Position numbers and translations under genes: made by a program | From: Pedobacter paludis | Lineage (GTDB): Bacteria > Bacteroidota > Bacteroidia > Sphingobacteriales > Sphingobacteriaceae | Direction: 5' to 3' | Assembly (NCBI RefSeq): GCF_003173575.1 | Contig: NZ_QGNY01000002.1 | Location: 434,001 to 498,000, forward strand | Length of the DNA stretch: 64,000 nucleotides | Notes under the pieces: model-generated | Database searches by the model: none | The model's input: only the letters and a program-made list of their open reading frames with translations | Told to the model about the DNA's origin: nothing | Shown here: one piece after another, positions 1 to 8,004 of the stretch | How positions within the stretch are numbered: position 1 is the stretch's first letter | Layout: each line of letters starts with the position of its first letter

Positions 1-604
1 GATTTTCGATAAACAGATAAGATAAACCAATCGCTACTAAAACGCTTGTAAACATTCCTCCAAAGAAACCTTCCCAGCTTTTTTTAGGCGAATGACGTTC
101 GAATAATTTTCGTTTCCCATACTTTACCCCGAAAAGGTATGCGCCAGTATCGTTCGCCCAAAGCATTAACAAAAAGGCCAATGGAAAATGAAAGTTGTAA
201 TTATTCCAGTCTTTTAAAAAGCCTAAGGCATGAAAAAAGCAAAAAGGAATGGTTACGTAAACAAAGCCCACAAAGGTGTACGAAATGTTGGCAAAAGGAA
301 TTTTGTTCTTCTTGTAAAGTTCGCTGATAAAAACAGAAAAGATTAAGGGAATGCAGAGCAAAAGGTATTTTACATCGTATTTTAAATAATGTAAGCCTGC
401 AGCCATAAGAAAAATTAAACCTCCGGCAACTAAGCCAATATTTCGGTGTGGCCTAATGCCAGAATTTTTAATCAGTTTATAAAACTCAAAAAGAGATAAA
501 ATACTAAGAATTAGATAAAAAGCGGTAAAAGTATAGCTGCCCAAAAATATGGAGCCAAGCATAACTATGGTAAAAAAGAATGCGGTTATTGCCCGGGTTT
601 TCAT
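1..604 (-). CDS. cdsA: Phosphatidate cytidylyltransferase, 3' end cut by window edge
   Basis: This enzyme makes CDP-diacylglycerol from phosphatidic acid and CTP, the branch point of phospholipid synthesis, in the inner membrane. Reading the minus strand from the ATG at 604 gives 201 residues with no stop before the window edge, so the C-terminus, including the CDS family signature, is missing. The visible part has several hydrophobic helices. It then shows the conserved segment LLMLWANDTGAYLFG followed by GKRKLFERHSPKKSWEG, which is typical of CdsA just before the catalytic region. It lies 34 bases downstream of the DUF2007 gene and is probably the last visible gene of the CPBP-DUF2007-cdsA operon. 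Confidence 0.9.
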   Translation of the reverse strand, partial: MKTRAITAFFFTIVMLGSIFLGSYTFTAFYLILSILSLFEFYKLIKNSGIRPHRNIGLVAGGLIFLMAAGLHYLKYDVKYLLLCIPLIFSVFISELYKKNKIPFANISYTFVGFVYVTIPFCFFHALGFLKDWNNYNFHFPLAFLLMLWANDTGAYLFGVKYGKRKLFERHSPKKSWEGFFGGMFTSVLVAIGLSYLFIEN

Positions 605-638
605 TTAAGGTAGGTAAAAGGGTGTAAGGTTAGAATTT

Positions 639-845
639 TTATTCAATTTCATTTTGAACCATGTACTCAATTGCTTTATCAAAATCGGCCTGATTTACCA
701 AAACGTTTACTTCGCCAAAATTATAAGCAGCAAGTTGCTTGTTAATGGTTACGGCCGGAATTCCGGCTTCAGTTAAGCCCTGTTTCAAAACTTCGGCGGC
801 AAATGCATCGCCAGTTGTATATACTTTAACCCAGTTTTCGTTCAC
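639..845 (-). CDS. DUF2007 family small protein
   Basis: This 68-residue protein reads VKVYTTGDAFAAEVLKQGL near its start and NVLVNQADFDKAIEYM near its end. That matches the DUF2007 pattern, a small alpha/beta fold sometimes called a putative signal-transducing protein. No enzymatic residues are evident and the function is not known. Its start overlaps the end of the CPBP protease gene by 20 bases, and cdsA follows 34 bases later, so the three are probably co-transcribed. Confidence 0.8.
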   Translation of the reverse strand: MNENWVKVYTTGDAFAAEVLKQGLTEAGIPAVTINKQLAAYNFGEVNVLVNQADFDKAIEYMVQNEIE

Positions 846-1752
846 GTTGTGCGGTATCTTTAAAAAATTTAAACAAAGCTATGGTTATTATTACACTAAT
901 TACATAGCCATACCAAGGAAAACCGATCGGTTCGTCTGCCTTATCTAAGGGCAAATTGTGTTTTTGCATATAAAACGCCGCACAAACGGCATAAGCATTA
1001 TTTAAAAAGTGCGCCAGCATTGCATACCAAATGCTACCGCTAAAATAATATAAATAACCAAAGCCTGCGCCCAAGAGCATGCGTGGAATAAAGCCATAAA
1101 ACTGCACGTGGATGGCGCTAAAAATTATTGCAGCACTCCAAATTGCCACATGGTGATTACCCAGCATTTTTTGCAGTGAGCCTTGAAGGCCTGCCCTAAA
1201 AAATAATTCTTCTCCGATGGCGGGCAAAACGGCAATCATAAGCAGGTTAACAATAAAATCGATATTGCTCCTAACCATTATCAGTTGAATGGTTAATTTC
1301 ATGGCCTCATCTTCCTTTTCCTTCATCCAATGCTCTATTCCCTTTAAAAAATCGGGCAAAACCATTTTTTGATTCCAAATTGCTGTCCATTCCATAAATG
1401 GCATGCTCACAATCATGATAACTAAAACAAGTACCAGTAACAGCACATGCGGCTTTTTAAATCCATAAAATGTACTTGGTGTTTTTCTTTCTGTTAGAGC
1501 TAGGGCTATTGGAGGCAAAATAAACATCCCAATCGAACTAAAAATCTGAATGATCTTTAAGGCGGTTATAAACTGTGGCGCACCGCTCATAATCTGATCA
1601 AAATTGCTGAATATCGATGTTCCATAAACCATAAGAACAACGAGTACACCCAATGCACTGAATAATATTGCGCCTACCCCCCAGTAAACACAAAGTAAAA
1701 ATATCTGTAAAAGAGGGTGGCTTTCTTCGCGAATGGGTTTTACAAAATTCAT
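826..1752 (-). CDS. CPBP family intramembrane glutamic endopeptidase
   Basis: This is a polytopic membrane protein of the CPBP (Rce1/Abi-like) family, 308 residues from the ATG at 1752. The three family motifs are present: EELFFR at about residues 181-186, FSAIH at 211-215, and HFLNN at 248-252. They supply the Glu, His and Asn of the intramembrane active site. The reading frame stays open upstream to 1968, but that extension lies over the dusB start and has no membrane or family character, so the ATG at 1752 is preferred. It is the first gene of an operon with the DUF2007 gene and cdsA. Bacterial CPBP proteases act on membrane peptides or anti-sigma factors; the substrate here is unknown. 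Confidence 0.88.
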   Translation of the reverse strand: MNFVKPIREESHPLLQIFLLCVYWGVGAILFSALGVLVVLMVYGTSIFSNFDQIMSGAPQFITALKIIQIFSSIGMFILPPIALALTERKTPSTFYGFKKPHVLLLVLVLVIMIVSMPFMEWTAIWNQKMVLPDFLKGIEHWMKEKEDEAMKLTIQLIMVRSNIDFIVNLLMIAVLPAIGEELFFRAGLQGSLQKMLGNHHVAIWSAAIIFSAIHVQFYGFIPRMLLGAGFGYLYYFSGSIWYAMLAHFLNNAYAVCAAFYMQKHNLPLDKADEPIGFPWYGYVISVIITIALFKFFKDTAQRERKLG

Positions 1753-1766
1753 TATTTGTACCTTTG
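1737..1766 (+). promoter_or_regulatory. Promoter of dusB
   Basis: A perfect Bacteroidetes -7 box TACCTTTG lies at 1759-1766, with a T-rich stretch about 18 bases upstream serving as a weak -33 element. The expected start point leaves a leader of roughly 24 bases before the dusB ATG at 1796. The promoter overlaps the first codons of the divergent CPBP gene. Confidence 0.55.
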
Positions 1767-1795
1767 TATGTTTTATTAATCGTTGAAGATAGAAA

Positions 1796-2803
1796 ATGTC
1801 TGTAAAGATAGGAAATATAGATTTAGGAGAGTTCCCGTTATTGTTGGCTCCGATGGAGGATGTTAGCGATCCGCCGTTCCGTTTTGTATGTAAGCAAAAT
1901 GGCGCTGATATGATGTATACCGAATTTATTTCATCTGAAGGTTTAATTCGCGATGCGGCAAAAAGCATTCAAAAACTTGATATTTTCGAATACGAAAGGC
2001 CTATCGGCATTCAGATTTTCGGAGGCGATATCGAACATATGCGTGAGGCTTCAGAAATTGCTTCGCAAGCTGGGCCAGATTTAGTAGATATCAATTATGG
2101 CTGCCCAGTTAAAAATGTAGTTTGTAAAGGTGCCGGTTCTAGCTTGTTGCAGGACATTGATAAAATGGTAAAAATGACTGATGCTGTTGTAAAGGCTTCT
2201 CATTTACCGGTTACCGTAAAAACACGTTTAGGCTGGGATGACAATACCAAAAACGTCTGTGAGGTTGCAGAAAGACTTCAGGATGTGGGCATCCAGGCAT
2301 TAACGATTCACGGGCGTACCCGAGCACAACTATATAAAGGATCTGCAGATTGGAGTTTGATTAGAGAGATTAAACGTAATCCGCGAATTAAAATTCCAAT
2401 TTTTGGTAATGGCGATGTTGATAGTCCGGAAAAGGCAGCCAACTGGCGCATGGAATATGAGGTTGATGGAATTATGATTGGCAGGGCGGCGATTGGTTAT
2501 CCGTGGATTTTTAGAGAAATAAAACACTTTTTTAAAACCGGAGAACATTTAGCCGGACCAACAATTGAAGAACGCATTTCTGTTTGTAGAACGCACCTGG
2601 AAAAATCTATCGAATGGAAAGGGCCAAAAACGGGCGTTTTTGAAATGCGCAGGCATTATGCAAATTATTTTAAGGGCTTGCCAGATTTTAAACCTTACCG
2701 GATGCGTTTGGTTTCTGAGGGCGAGATCAGTAACATTTACAGCATTTTAGACGAAGTGGCAGTGAAGTTTGCCAACTACGATCCAACAAATGTACTGGCT
2801 TGA
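1796..2803 (+). CDS. dusB: tRNA-dihydrouridine synthase B
   Basis: This FMN-dependent enzyme reduces uridines in the D-loop of tRNA. The 335-residue protein shows the full set of Dus motifs: LAPMEDVSDPPFR near the N-terminus, NYGCPVKNVVCKGAGSSLL with the catalytic Cys in GCP, KTRLGWDD, HGRTRAQLYKG, and the phosphate-binding GNGDVDSPE and GRAAIGYPWIF. The length is normal for DusB. It is followed 37 bases later by apaG on the same strand. A TACCTTTG box lies about 30 bases upstream of the ATG. Confidence 0.93.
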   Translation: MSVKIGNIDLGEFPLLLAPMEDVSDPPFRFVCKQNGADMMYTEFISSEGLIRDAAKSIQKLDIFEYERPIGIQIFGGDIEHMREASEIASQAGPDLVDINYGCPVKNVVCKGAGSSLLQDIDKMVKMTDAVVKASHLPVTVKTRLGWDDNTKNVCEVAERLQDVGIQALTIHGRTRAQLYKGSADWSLIREIKRNPRIKIPIFGNGDVDSPEKAANWRMEYEVDGIMIGRAAIGYPWIFREIKHFFKTGEHLAGPTIEERISVCRTHLEKSIEWKGPKTGVFEMRRHYANYFKGLPDFKPYRMRLVSEGEISNIYSILDEVAVKFANYDPTNVLA

Positions 2804-2840
2804 TTTTTGAAAGCATTTTTGTACATTCGTATAAATCATC

Positions 2841-3227
2841 ATGGTTACAGCAATTACAGATGGAGTTAAAGTTTCAGTAGAAACCATTTACCAGCCGGAA
2901 TATTCTAATCCGGCCAATGAGCATTTTATGTTCGCTTATCGTGTAGAAATTTCCAATCTTTCTGATTATGCTGTTCAATTAATGCGTAGACAGTGGTTTA
3001 TATTTGATTCTAACAGTAGCCGTAGAGAGGTAGAGGGAGAAGGTGTTGTTGGCATTCAGCCCGTTATTAATCCAGGCGAAACGCATGTTTATGTTTCGGG
3101 TTGTAATCTTAAAACCGATATTGGCAGCATGGAAGGTAAATATTTGATGAAACGCCTTACCGATGACTCTGAATTTGATGTTGATATTCCGCAGTTTCTG
3201 TTGATAGCACCTTACAAATTAAACTAA
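2841..3227 (+). CDS. apaG: ApaG (DUF525) domain protein
   Basis: The 128-residue protein is a stand-alone ApaG/DUF525 domain, a fibronectin-III-like beta sandwich. Typical segments are VSVETIYQPEYSNP, FAYRVEISNLS, RQWFIFDSN, VVGIQPVINPGE and GCNLKTDIGSMEGKY. ApaG has been linked to cobalt and magnesium resistance in enterobacteria and the fold binds pyrophosphate or nucleotides in some structures. The exact role here is unknown. It follows dusB closely and may share its transcript. Confidence 0.9.
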   Translation: MVTAITDGVKVSVETIYQPEYSNPANEHFMFAYRVEISNLSDYAVQLMRRQWFIFDSNSSRREVEGEGVVGIQPVINPGETHVYVSGCNLKTDIGSMEGKYLMKRLTDDSEFDVDIPQFLLIAPYKLN

Positions 3228-3300
3228 CAATCCTTTCTTATTATTATCACTAAATATTTAACGCTTAGGATTTTTGCGTTCAAATTTTCTTGTTTTATTA

Positions 3301-3308
3301 TACCTTTG
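3301..3308 (+). promoter_or_regulatory. -7 promoter box of the membrane-anchored gene at 3341
   Basis: A perfect TACCTTTG box sits 32 bases upstream of the ATG at 3341. The nearest TTTG upstream (3273-3276) is 24 bases away, which is longer than usual. The box supports the ATG at 3341 over the in-frame upstream start at 3290, which would precede the expected transcription start. Confidence 0.45.
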
Positions 3309-3340
3309 TAAAGCAAACATTACGCCTCTTATTCTTTAAA

Positions 3341-4267
3341 ATGATTCAGCTCAATCTTTTAGACTTAGCCCAAAAACAATTTCCAGACTTAAATTTTGAT
3401 CTTGATGACGACATCATTAAAGTAGAAAAGATTTTAAAAGCCGAAGCAAAGCTAAATCCTGAAGTGAAGGTTAACGATATTGAAAATCTGATTTCATTTT
3501 TACGAACATACCGGGGCAAATTTATTCCCATTCTAAAGCATAAAAACATCAATATTATTGTAACGGGAAAACAAACAAATGTAAACTTTGCCCGCTTCGA
3601 TCACGAAAATATCTCACCAGAAACCCTTCAAGAATTTGAACATGCCTTTTCAGAAAATATTTCTGAGTATTTGAAACAGTGCATCAGAAACAATAAGTGG
3701 AACAGCTTAAGAAGTGTTTTTATAAATTATGCCTTTCTTGTTGGCGATGGAACTAAGGAAGAAGTTTATCAAACGTTAAAACTTAAAAATCAATCCTTAA
3801 TCTCGGCAATTTATAATAACCAATTTGTTGGATACGTTCAGTCAAATCCGTACTCATCCGATATTCAGTATTACACTATGCTGAGTACGGTAGATCAACA
3901 CTTTTTTGATGATGATATTTTAACCATTAACAACATCATCTGCGAAAAGCAGAAAAACACCGTAAACAATAAAATCTTCCTGGGCAAAATTCTATATGCG
4001 GCAAGCTACTTTAATGCCTATACCGATAGCTTAAAAGAAACCTTAGAAAACAATCAGCAAATTGCGCTTCAATGGGTTTATCCAAACGAACCAATTTCAA
4101 GTGGCAGTTCTACAAGTTCTACCACCATGACGGTTATAATCATAGCCGTAGTTGTTGTAATTATCATTATTGCGATTACAAGTGGTTATTCTGGATCTAT
4201 CACGCCTTTCATTCTGGTTGTTGGTTTAATCGCCAGATTAATTAATGCGCTGGGCAGGAAAAAATAG
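3341..4267 (+). CDS. Unknown protein with C-terminal membrane anchor, beside Hsp70/GrpE-like genes
   Basis: I do not recognise a family for this 308-residue protein. Residues 1-255 are soluble, mixed alpha/beta in character and without a signal peptide. A Ser/Thr-rich linker at about 253-262 leads to two hydrophobic segments, one at about 263-280 made almost only of Ile and Val, and one at about 287-304, followed by a basic tail. The predicted arrangement is a cytoplasmic domain tethered by a C-terminal hairpin. The start at 3341 is chosen because a TACCTTTG box lies at 3301-3308. The gene ends three bases from the stop of the convergent Hsp70-like gene, suggesting they belong to one module. 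No J-domain HPD motif is present. Confidence 0.75.
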   Translation: MIQLNLLDLAQKQFPDLNFDLDDDIIKVEKILKAEAKLNPEVKVNDIENLISFLRTYRGKFIPILKHKNINIIVTGKQTNVNFARFDHENISPETLQEFEHAFSENISEYLKQCIRNNKWNSLRSVFINYAFLVGDGTKEEVYQTLKLKNQSLISAIYNNQFVGYVQSNPYSSDIQYYTMLSTVDQHFFDDDILTINNIICEKQKNTVNNKIFLGKILYAASYFNAYTDSLKETLENNQQIALQWVYPNEPISSGSSTSSTTMTVIIIAVVVVIIIIAITSGYSGSITPFILVVGLIARLINALGRKK

Positions 4268-4270
4268 AAT

Positions 4271-6757
4271 TTATTTCAATCCAAGCGTTCCATTTTTATC
4301 CTCAAAGTAATCTCTTGGCTTAACTTTTAACAAATGATAAAGTGCAGAAATTATGGCTTTTAATTCTGCATACTTAACCTCTTTAACAGCTCTTTCACCA
4401 TTTAAAATATGCTTTTTAGCGATAGATTCATTTGAATATTCACTGATATCCTTATAAGCATATTGATAAAATAAATTTACATAAGCCTCGTCATGCTGAT
4501 AATAAATCTCCTGAGAAATTTTCTGCAGTTCTTTGGTTTTTGATTTTATTAACGATGTTTGATTTGAGTTTAAAAACTGTGCTTCATTCTTGATAATATT
4601 GTTAAAAACATGCTCAATTTTAGGGTTTGGTTTTAGAAGAAGATCTTCCTTAATCTCCATTTTATAAGCCTGATATTCTTCAATTTCGGCAATAACGTTT
4701 TTCCTTCTCACTAAATCATCATAAACCTGAAACGCCTTGCGCTTGCGCTCATCAATGTTATAAATCTTATCGGTTACCAAATCATCCTCAATATCGATAA
4801 GTGCCTTTAAAAGCTCGATAATTTCAATCCGAACATCATTTAAGCGATCGGCTATGTCTTCCTGATGGTTATTGCTAAATTCTTCAATTTCATAATCGAT
4901 ATTAGTTAAAGATTTTTCTAGCTCTAGCCTTAATTTAGCGATGGAAACCTGTTTTGCCGAAGCATTAAATACCTGACTAATTTCTAAATTAATAGCCCCG
5001 ATGTAAATATTAACCGTTAAATCTCTTGATTCGCTAATGTCGAAATCGATTTCGATATCTGTTCCTTTTAACAAATTGGCAGATAAATCTTCTGAATTGA
5101 TTTCCAGATAGCCAATGCATAAATTACTGGCAGGAGAGGTCTCGGCTTTACCTTCAACAATGTTGATGATCAATTTCTCGCCAGAATTTTTTAAAATGGT
5201 TTTAGAAATCGTTTTATAAAGCTTTTTCGATAAGGGCAAAATATCATTTTTTCTAAATACCCGTTCCAGATAGGTTGTGCCTAGAGTGTCATCAACTTCT
5301 AAGCAAATATCATTAGGCAAAGGCTGGCCGGATATGTTGTAAATGCCATGATTGATGCTTAGGTTTTCCTTCTCAAACACCAATATCTGATGTTTATCGA
5401 ATATTTTAACGTTGAAAAAATTACTGGTTTTAGGTACTAATTTTAAGAACTCGTTAAACTTGGAGTGGAAAGAAATCAAGCCCGTATCAAAACCGCCATC
5501 TGTTCTTGTTACCCGGTAGTAACCTGAAAATTCATTCGGAACAAATCCGGTTAAAAGCTCTTCATTGTCTTGAGAATTTACTTCGTAAACCAATTTAACA
5601 TCTTGCAGTTTAGCCGGTAAATCTTCCTTAATTTCAGCGACTTGCGTACTCAAATTTTGCTTGTTTTTGGTGCCGGCATAATAACTTGCGCCAACAATAA
5701 TTGCCGTTGTTGGATCGATGCTTGAATCTACAGTAGATTCAAATTCCTGATGCAGATATTCTTTTACGTATGGAATATAAGTAGTGCCGCCAACCAAAAT
5801 TATGCGCTCAACCTGTTGGTTGGAGATGTTGTTTTTCTCCAACAATCGCTTAGTAAGCTTTACCGTCTCATCAACCTTTGGATGAATAAGTTCGTTAAAC
5901 TGCTGTCTGGTAATTTCGAATTCGATAAACTTAGAGGCAAGATCTAACTCGAGCTCAACAAATACGCTTTCTTTTATCGATAATTCTTTCTTAGCCTCTT
6001 CGGCTCGGTAAAGTAATTCAAAAAACAGCTTGCTGTAGATTCCTTTTTCGGCACTTACCATCTGTTTCCACAAATTTTCTGTGCCAAGTTCTTTTTCTAA
6101 AACCGGACAAAAAAGATGCTCTAAGATTAGATTATCAATATCCAGGCCTCCGAGAAAGTTATTTCCTTCATGATCAATTACTTTCAGCTCACGGTTGTTT
6201 ATACTTACCAAAGCCACATCAAAAGTTCCGCCACCAAAATCGTAAACCAACCAGTTCTTAGATTCATCAATAGAAATATTCTGCGTATTGGCATAGGCCA
6301 AACATGCGGCTATAGGTTCTTGCAACAATAAAACTTCCTGTAAACCAGCACTGTAGCCAGCACTTTTTGTTGCGTTAGATTGAACGGTATCAAAAGAGGC
6401 CGGAATGGTAATTACCGCGGCGCTTGGCTTTTCATCTCCAACGAAGTTGATCAGCTCTTTTAGAACCAGTGCCGAAAAATCTATTGCTGTTTTATTTTCC
6501 TGTGTAGCCGGTACATGAAAGGTATGCTCACTACCCATTTTCCGTTTAAAGCTCGAAAAAACATTTTCTGGTTGAACCGATGTTAATTCGCGGGCTTTAT
6601 CTCCAACTAAAATGCGTGCATTTCTATAGGCAATAACAGATGGCAAGGTATCTCTAAAACCGACAGGGTTTTTGTAAATGTTAACTTTTCCTGCCTGAAA
6701 CTTTCCAATACCAGAGTTGGTTGTGCCTAAATCGATCCCAAAATTTATGTTTTCCAT
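4271..6757 (-). CDS. Divergent Hsp70 family chaperone
   Basis: This 828-residue protein has a complete Hsp70 nucleotide-binding domain: GIDLGTTNS at residues 7-15, VYDFGGGTFDVALV around 171-184, and ILVGGTTYIPYVKEYL around 320-335. Unlike DnaK it has an extra segment of about 110 residues (about 375-490) between the ATPase and the substrate-binding part, and the usual hydrophobic interdomain linker is not recognisable. Residues about 492-600 resemble the substrate-binding beta domain (INIVEGKAE, LCIGYLEI, IEIDFDI). The rest, 602-828, is a long helical tail. The start lies six bases after the stop of the GrpE-like gene, so the two form an operon. It is not the housekeeping DnaK; client and location are unknown. 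Confidence 0.85.
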   Translation of the reverse strand: MENINFGIDLGTTNSGIGKFQAGKVNIYKNPVGFRDTLPSVIAYRNARILVGDKARELTSVQPENVFSSFKRKMGSEHTFHVPATQENKTAIDFSALVLKELINFVGDEKPSAAVITIPASFDTVQSNATKSAGYSAGLQEVLLLQEPIAACLAYANTQNISIDESKNWLVYDFGGGTFDVALVSINNRELKVIDHEGNNFLGGLDIDNLILEHLFCPVLEKELGTENLWKQMVSAEKGIYSKLFFELLYRAEEAKKELSIKESVFVELELDLASKFIEFEITRQQFNELIHPKVDETVKLTKRLLEKNNISNQQVERIILVGGTTYIPYVKEYLHQEFESTVDSSIDPTTAIIVGASYYAGTKNKQNLSTQVAEIKEDLPAKLQDVKLVYEVNSQDNEELLTGFVPNEFSGYYRVTRTDGGFDTGLISFHSKFNEFLKLVPKTSNFFNVKIFDKHQILVFEKENLSINHGIYNISGQPLPNDICLEVDDTLGTTYLERVFRKNDILPLSKKLYKTISKTILKNSGEKLIINIVEGKAETSPASNLCIGYLEINSEDLSANLLKGTDIEIDFDISESRDLTVNIYIGAINLEISQVFNASAKQVSIAKLRLELEKSLTNIDYEIEEFSNNHQEDIADRLNDVRIEIIELLKALIDIEDDLVTDKIYNIDERKRKAFQVYDDLVRRKNVIAEIEEYQAYKMEIKEDLLLKPNPKIEHVFNNIIKNEAQFLNSNQTSLIKSKTKELQKISQEIYYQHDEAYVNLFYQYAYKDISEYSNESIAKKHILNGERAVKEVKYAELKAIISALYHLLKVKPRDYFEDKNGTLGLK

Positions 6758-6763
6758 GCCCGT

Positions 6764-7057
6764 TTACTCTACTATTACAACTGCTTTCTGAATCAATACT
6801 CTATTACCGCCTTCATTTTTATATATGGTTGGCTTTAATACTTTAGATATTCTTAAATTACTTCCGTTTTCATTTAAAATATTCGCCTCAATAGAAGCAT
6901 CTCGTTCATCATAAGGCTGATCTTTCGGATTAACAATGATATAGCCTTCTTCCTCCAACTCATGGTAAATTCTTTGAAAATTCCTTTTAAACGGAGCAAA
7001 ATCTTCAGGTTTTATTTTATTTTCTATCTCGAAAATCTGGGTAATAATATCTTTCAT
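6764..7057 (-). CDS. Minimal GrpE-like protein, probable Hsp70 exchange factor
   Basis: The 97-residue protein has a short helical N-terminus and a C-terminal half that follows the pattern of the GrpE beta domain: a Gly-Tyr turn, a Pro/Asp-containing loop (NPKDQPYDERDASIEANIL), a basic loop and a closing strand (RVLIQKAVVIVE). Canonical GrpE is about twice as long because of its long dimerising helices, which are largely absent here. It lies directly upstream of the divergent Hsp70 gene with a six-base gap. The GrpE relationship is inferred from spacing of key residues and gene context rather than strong identity; a profile-profile comparison would settle it. Confidence 0.6.
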   Translation of the reverse strand: MKDIITQIFEIENKIKPEDFAPFKRNFQRIYHELEEEGYIIVNPKDQPYDERDASIEANILNENGSNLRISKVLKPTIYKNEGGNRVLIQKAVVIVE

Positions 7058-7164
7058 GTAAGCTTTTTGAGTTGCATTAACTTTGTTTGACTAAGATAGT
7101 TCGTTGGTAATAATTTGAAAGATAAATTTTAAAATTTATTCTGATTAGGCCCCGAAAAACCTAA

Positions 7165-7200
7165 AACACAAAAGCGGCCAGGAATATTCCTGAACCGCTC
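7165..7200 (-). terminator. Probable terminator after the YugP-type protease gene
   Basis: On the minus strand a GC-rich hairpin (AGCGG paired with CCGCT, extended by CAGGA with TCCTG and a small bulge) spans about 7173-7199. It is followed by T-rich sequence. It lies directly downstream of the gene ending at 7225. Confidence 0.5.
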
Positions 7201-7224
7201 TGTTTTTTATAGATAAATATATTT

Positions 7225-7920
7225 TTAATCTCTGCTTCTTCCAAACAGCATTGATGCATAGTAAAGTAAGTTTGCAAGGGCACCAACCGCAGCGACAACA
7301 TAAGTCATGGCAGCCCACCAAAGTGCATCTTTTGCCTGTGCATTTTCTTCTTGCGTTTGCATTACACCGCTGTTGTTTTTTAACCATGCCAGCGCTCTAT
7401 TGCTTGCATCAAATTCAACAGGAAGTGTGATTATGCTAAATACGGTTACCAACGCTAGGCCGACTACGCCGATTGCTAAAACAATTGGGGTAACGGAGAA
7501 AACCAGCAGCATTACCCCAAGGAGTAAAACCCATTGCAATAAATTAGATGAGATGCTCACTACGGGAACCATTGTGCTCCTTAAATTTAGCCAAGTATAA
7601 GATTTAGCATGTTGTACCGCATGGCCACATTCGTGGGCAGCTACAGCGGCAGCGGCAACGCTTCGGCTATAATAAACATCTGTACTTAAATTTACGGTTC
7701 TATCTGATGGATTGTAATGATCTGTAAGTTGTCCTTCGGTACTCATCACTTTCACGTCGTATATTCCGTTATCATGTAGCATTCTTTCAGCCACCTCCTT
7801 GCCCGATAGTCCAGAGCTAAGTTGCATTTCTGCGTATTTAGAAAATTTGTTTCTGAAACGCCACTGTACAAACATGCTCAGCACTAATACCGGGACGATT
7901 ATAATTAAATAAACTCCCAT
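7225..7920 (-). CDS. Membrane zinc metallopeptidase, YugP type
   Basis: This 231-residue protein belongs to the neutral zinc metallopeptidase family (Zn_peptidase_2, YugP-like). It begins with a membrane helix (VYLIIIVPVLVLSMF), followed by a soluble stretch and the zinc motif HECGH at residues 96-100. Two or more hydrophobic segments follow (about 120-170) and another near the C-terminus. The active site most likely faces the membrane surface. Its substrate is unknown. It is transcribed alone, with its own hairpin terminator, and is divergent from the oxidase gene at 8005. Confidence 0.85.
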   Translation of the reverse strand: MGVYLIIIVPVLVLSMFVQWRFRNKFSKYAEMQLSSGLSGKEVAERMLHDNGIYDVKVMSTEGQLTDHYNPSDRTVNLSTDVYYSRSVAAAAVAAHECGHAVQHAKSYTWLNLRSTMVPVVSISSNLLQWVLLLGVMLLVFSVTPIVLAIGVVGLALVTVFSIITLPVEFDASNRALAWLKNNSGVMQTQEENAQAKDALWWAAMTYVVAAVGALANLLYYASMLFGRSRD

Positions 7921-8004
7921 TTTCTTGTGTATGTTTTTCGTTTACCGATATATCAAAAAGCGTTCCCATATTATTTGGATTAAAAAATATACTACTTTTA
8001 TGGT

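Noticed and set aside
1753..1968. N-terminal extension of the CPBP protease
   Set aside because: It overlaps the dusB start and promoter, has no family match, and the ATG at 1752 gives the normal N-terminus.
7145..7387. Cys-rich open frame on the minus strand
   Set aside because: It is an alternative frame of the YugP-type protease gene and its terminator.
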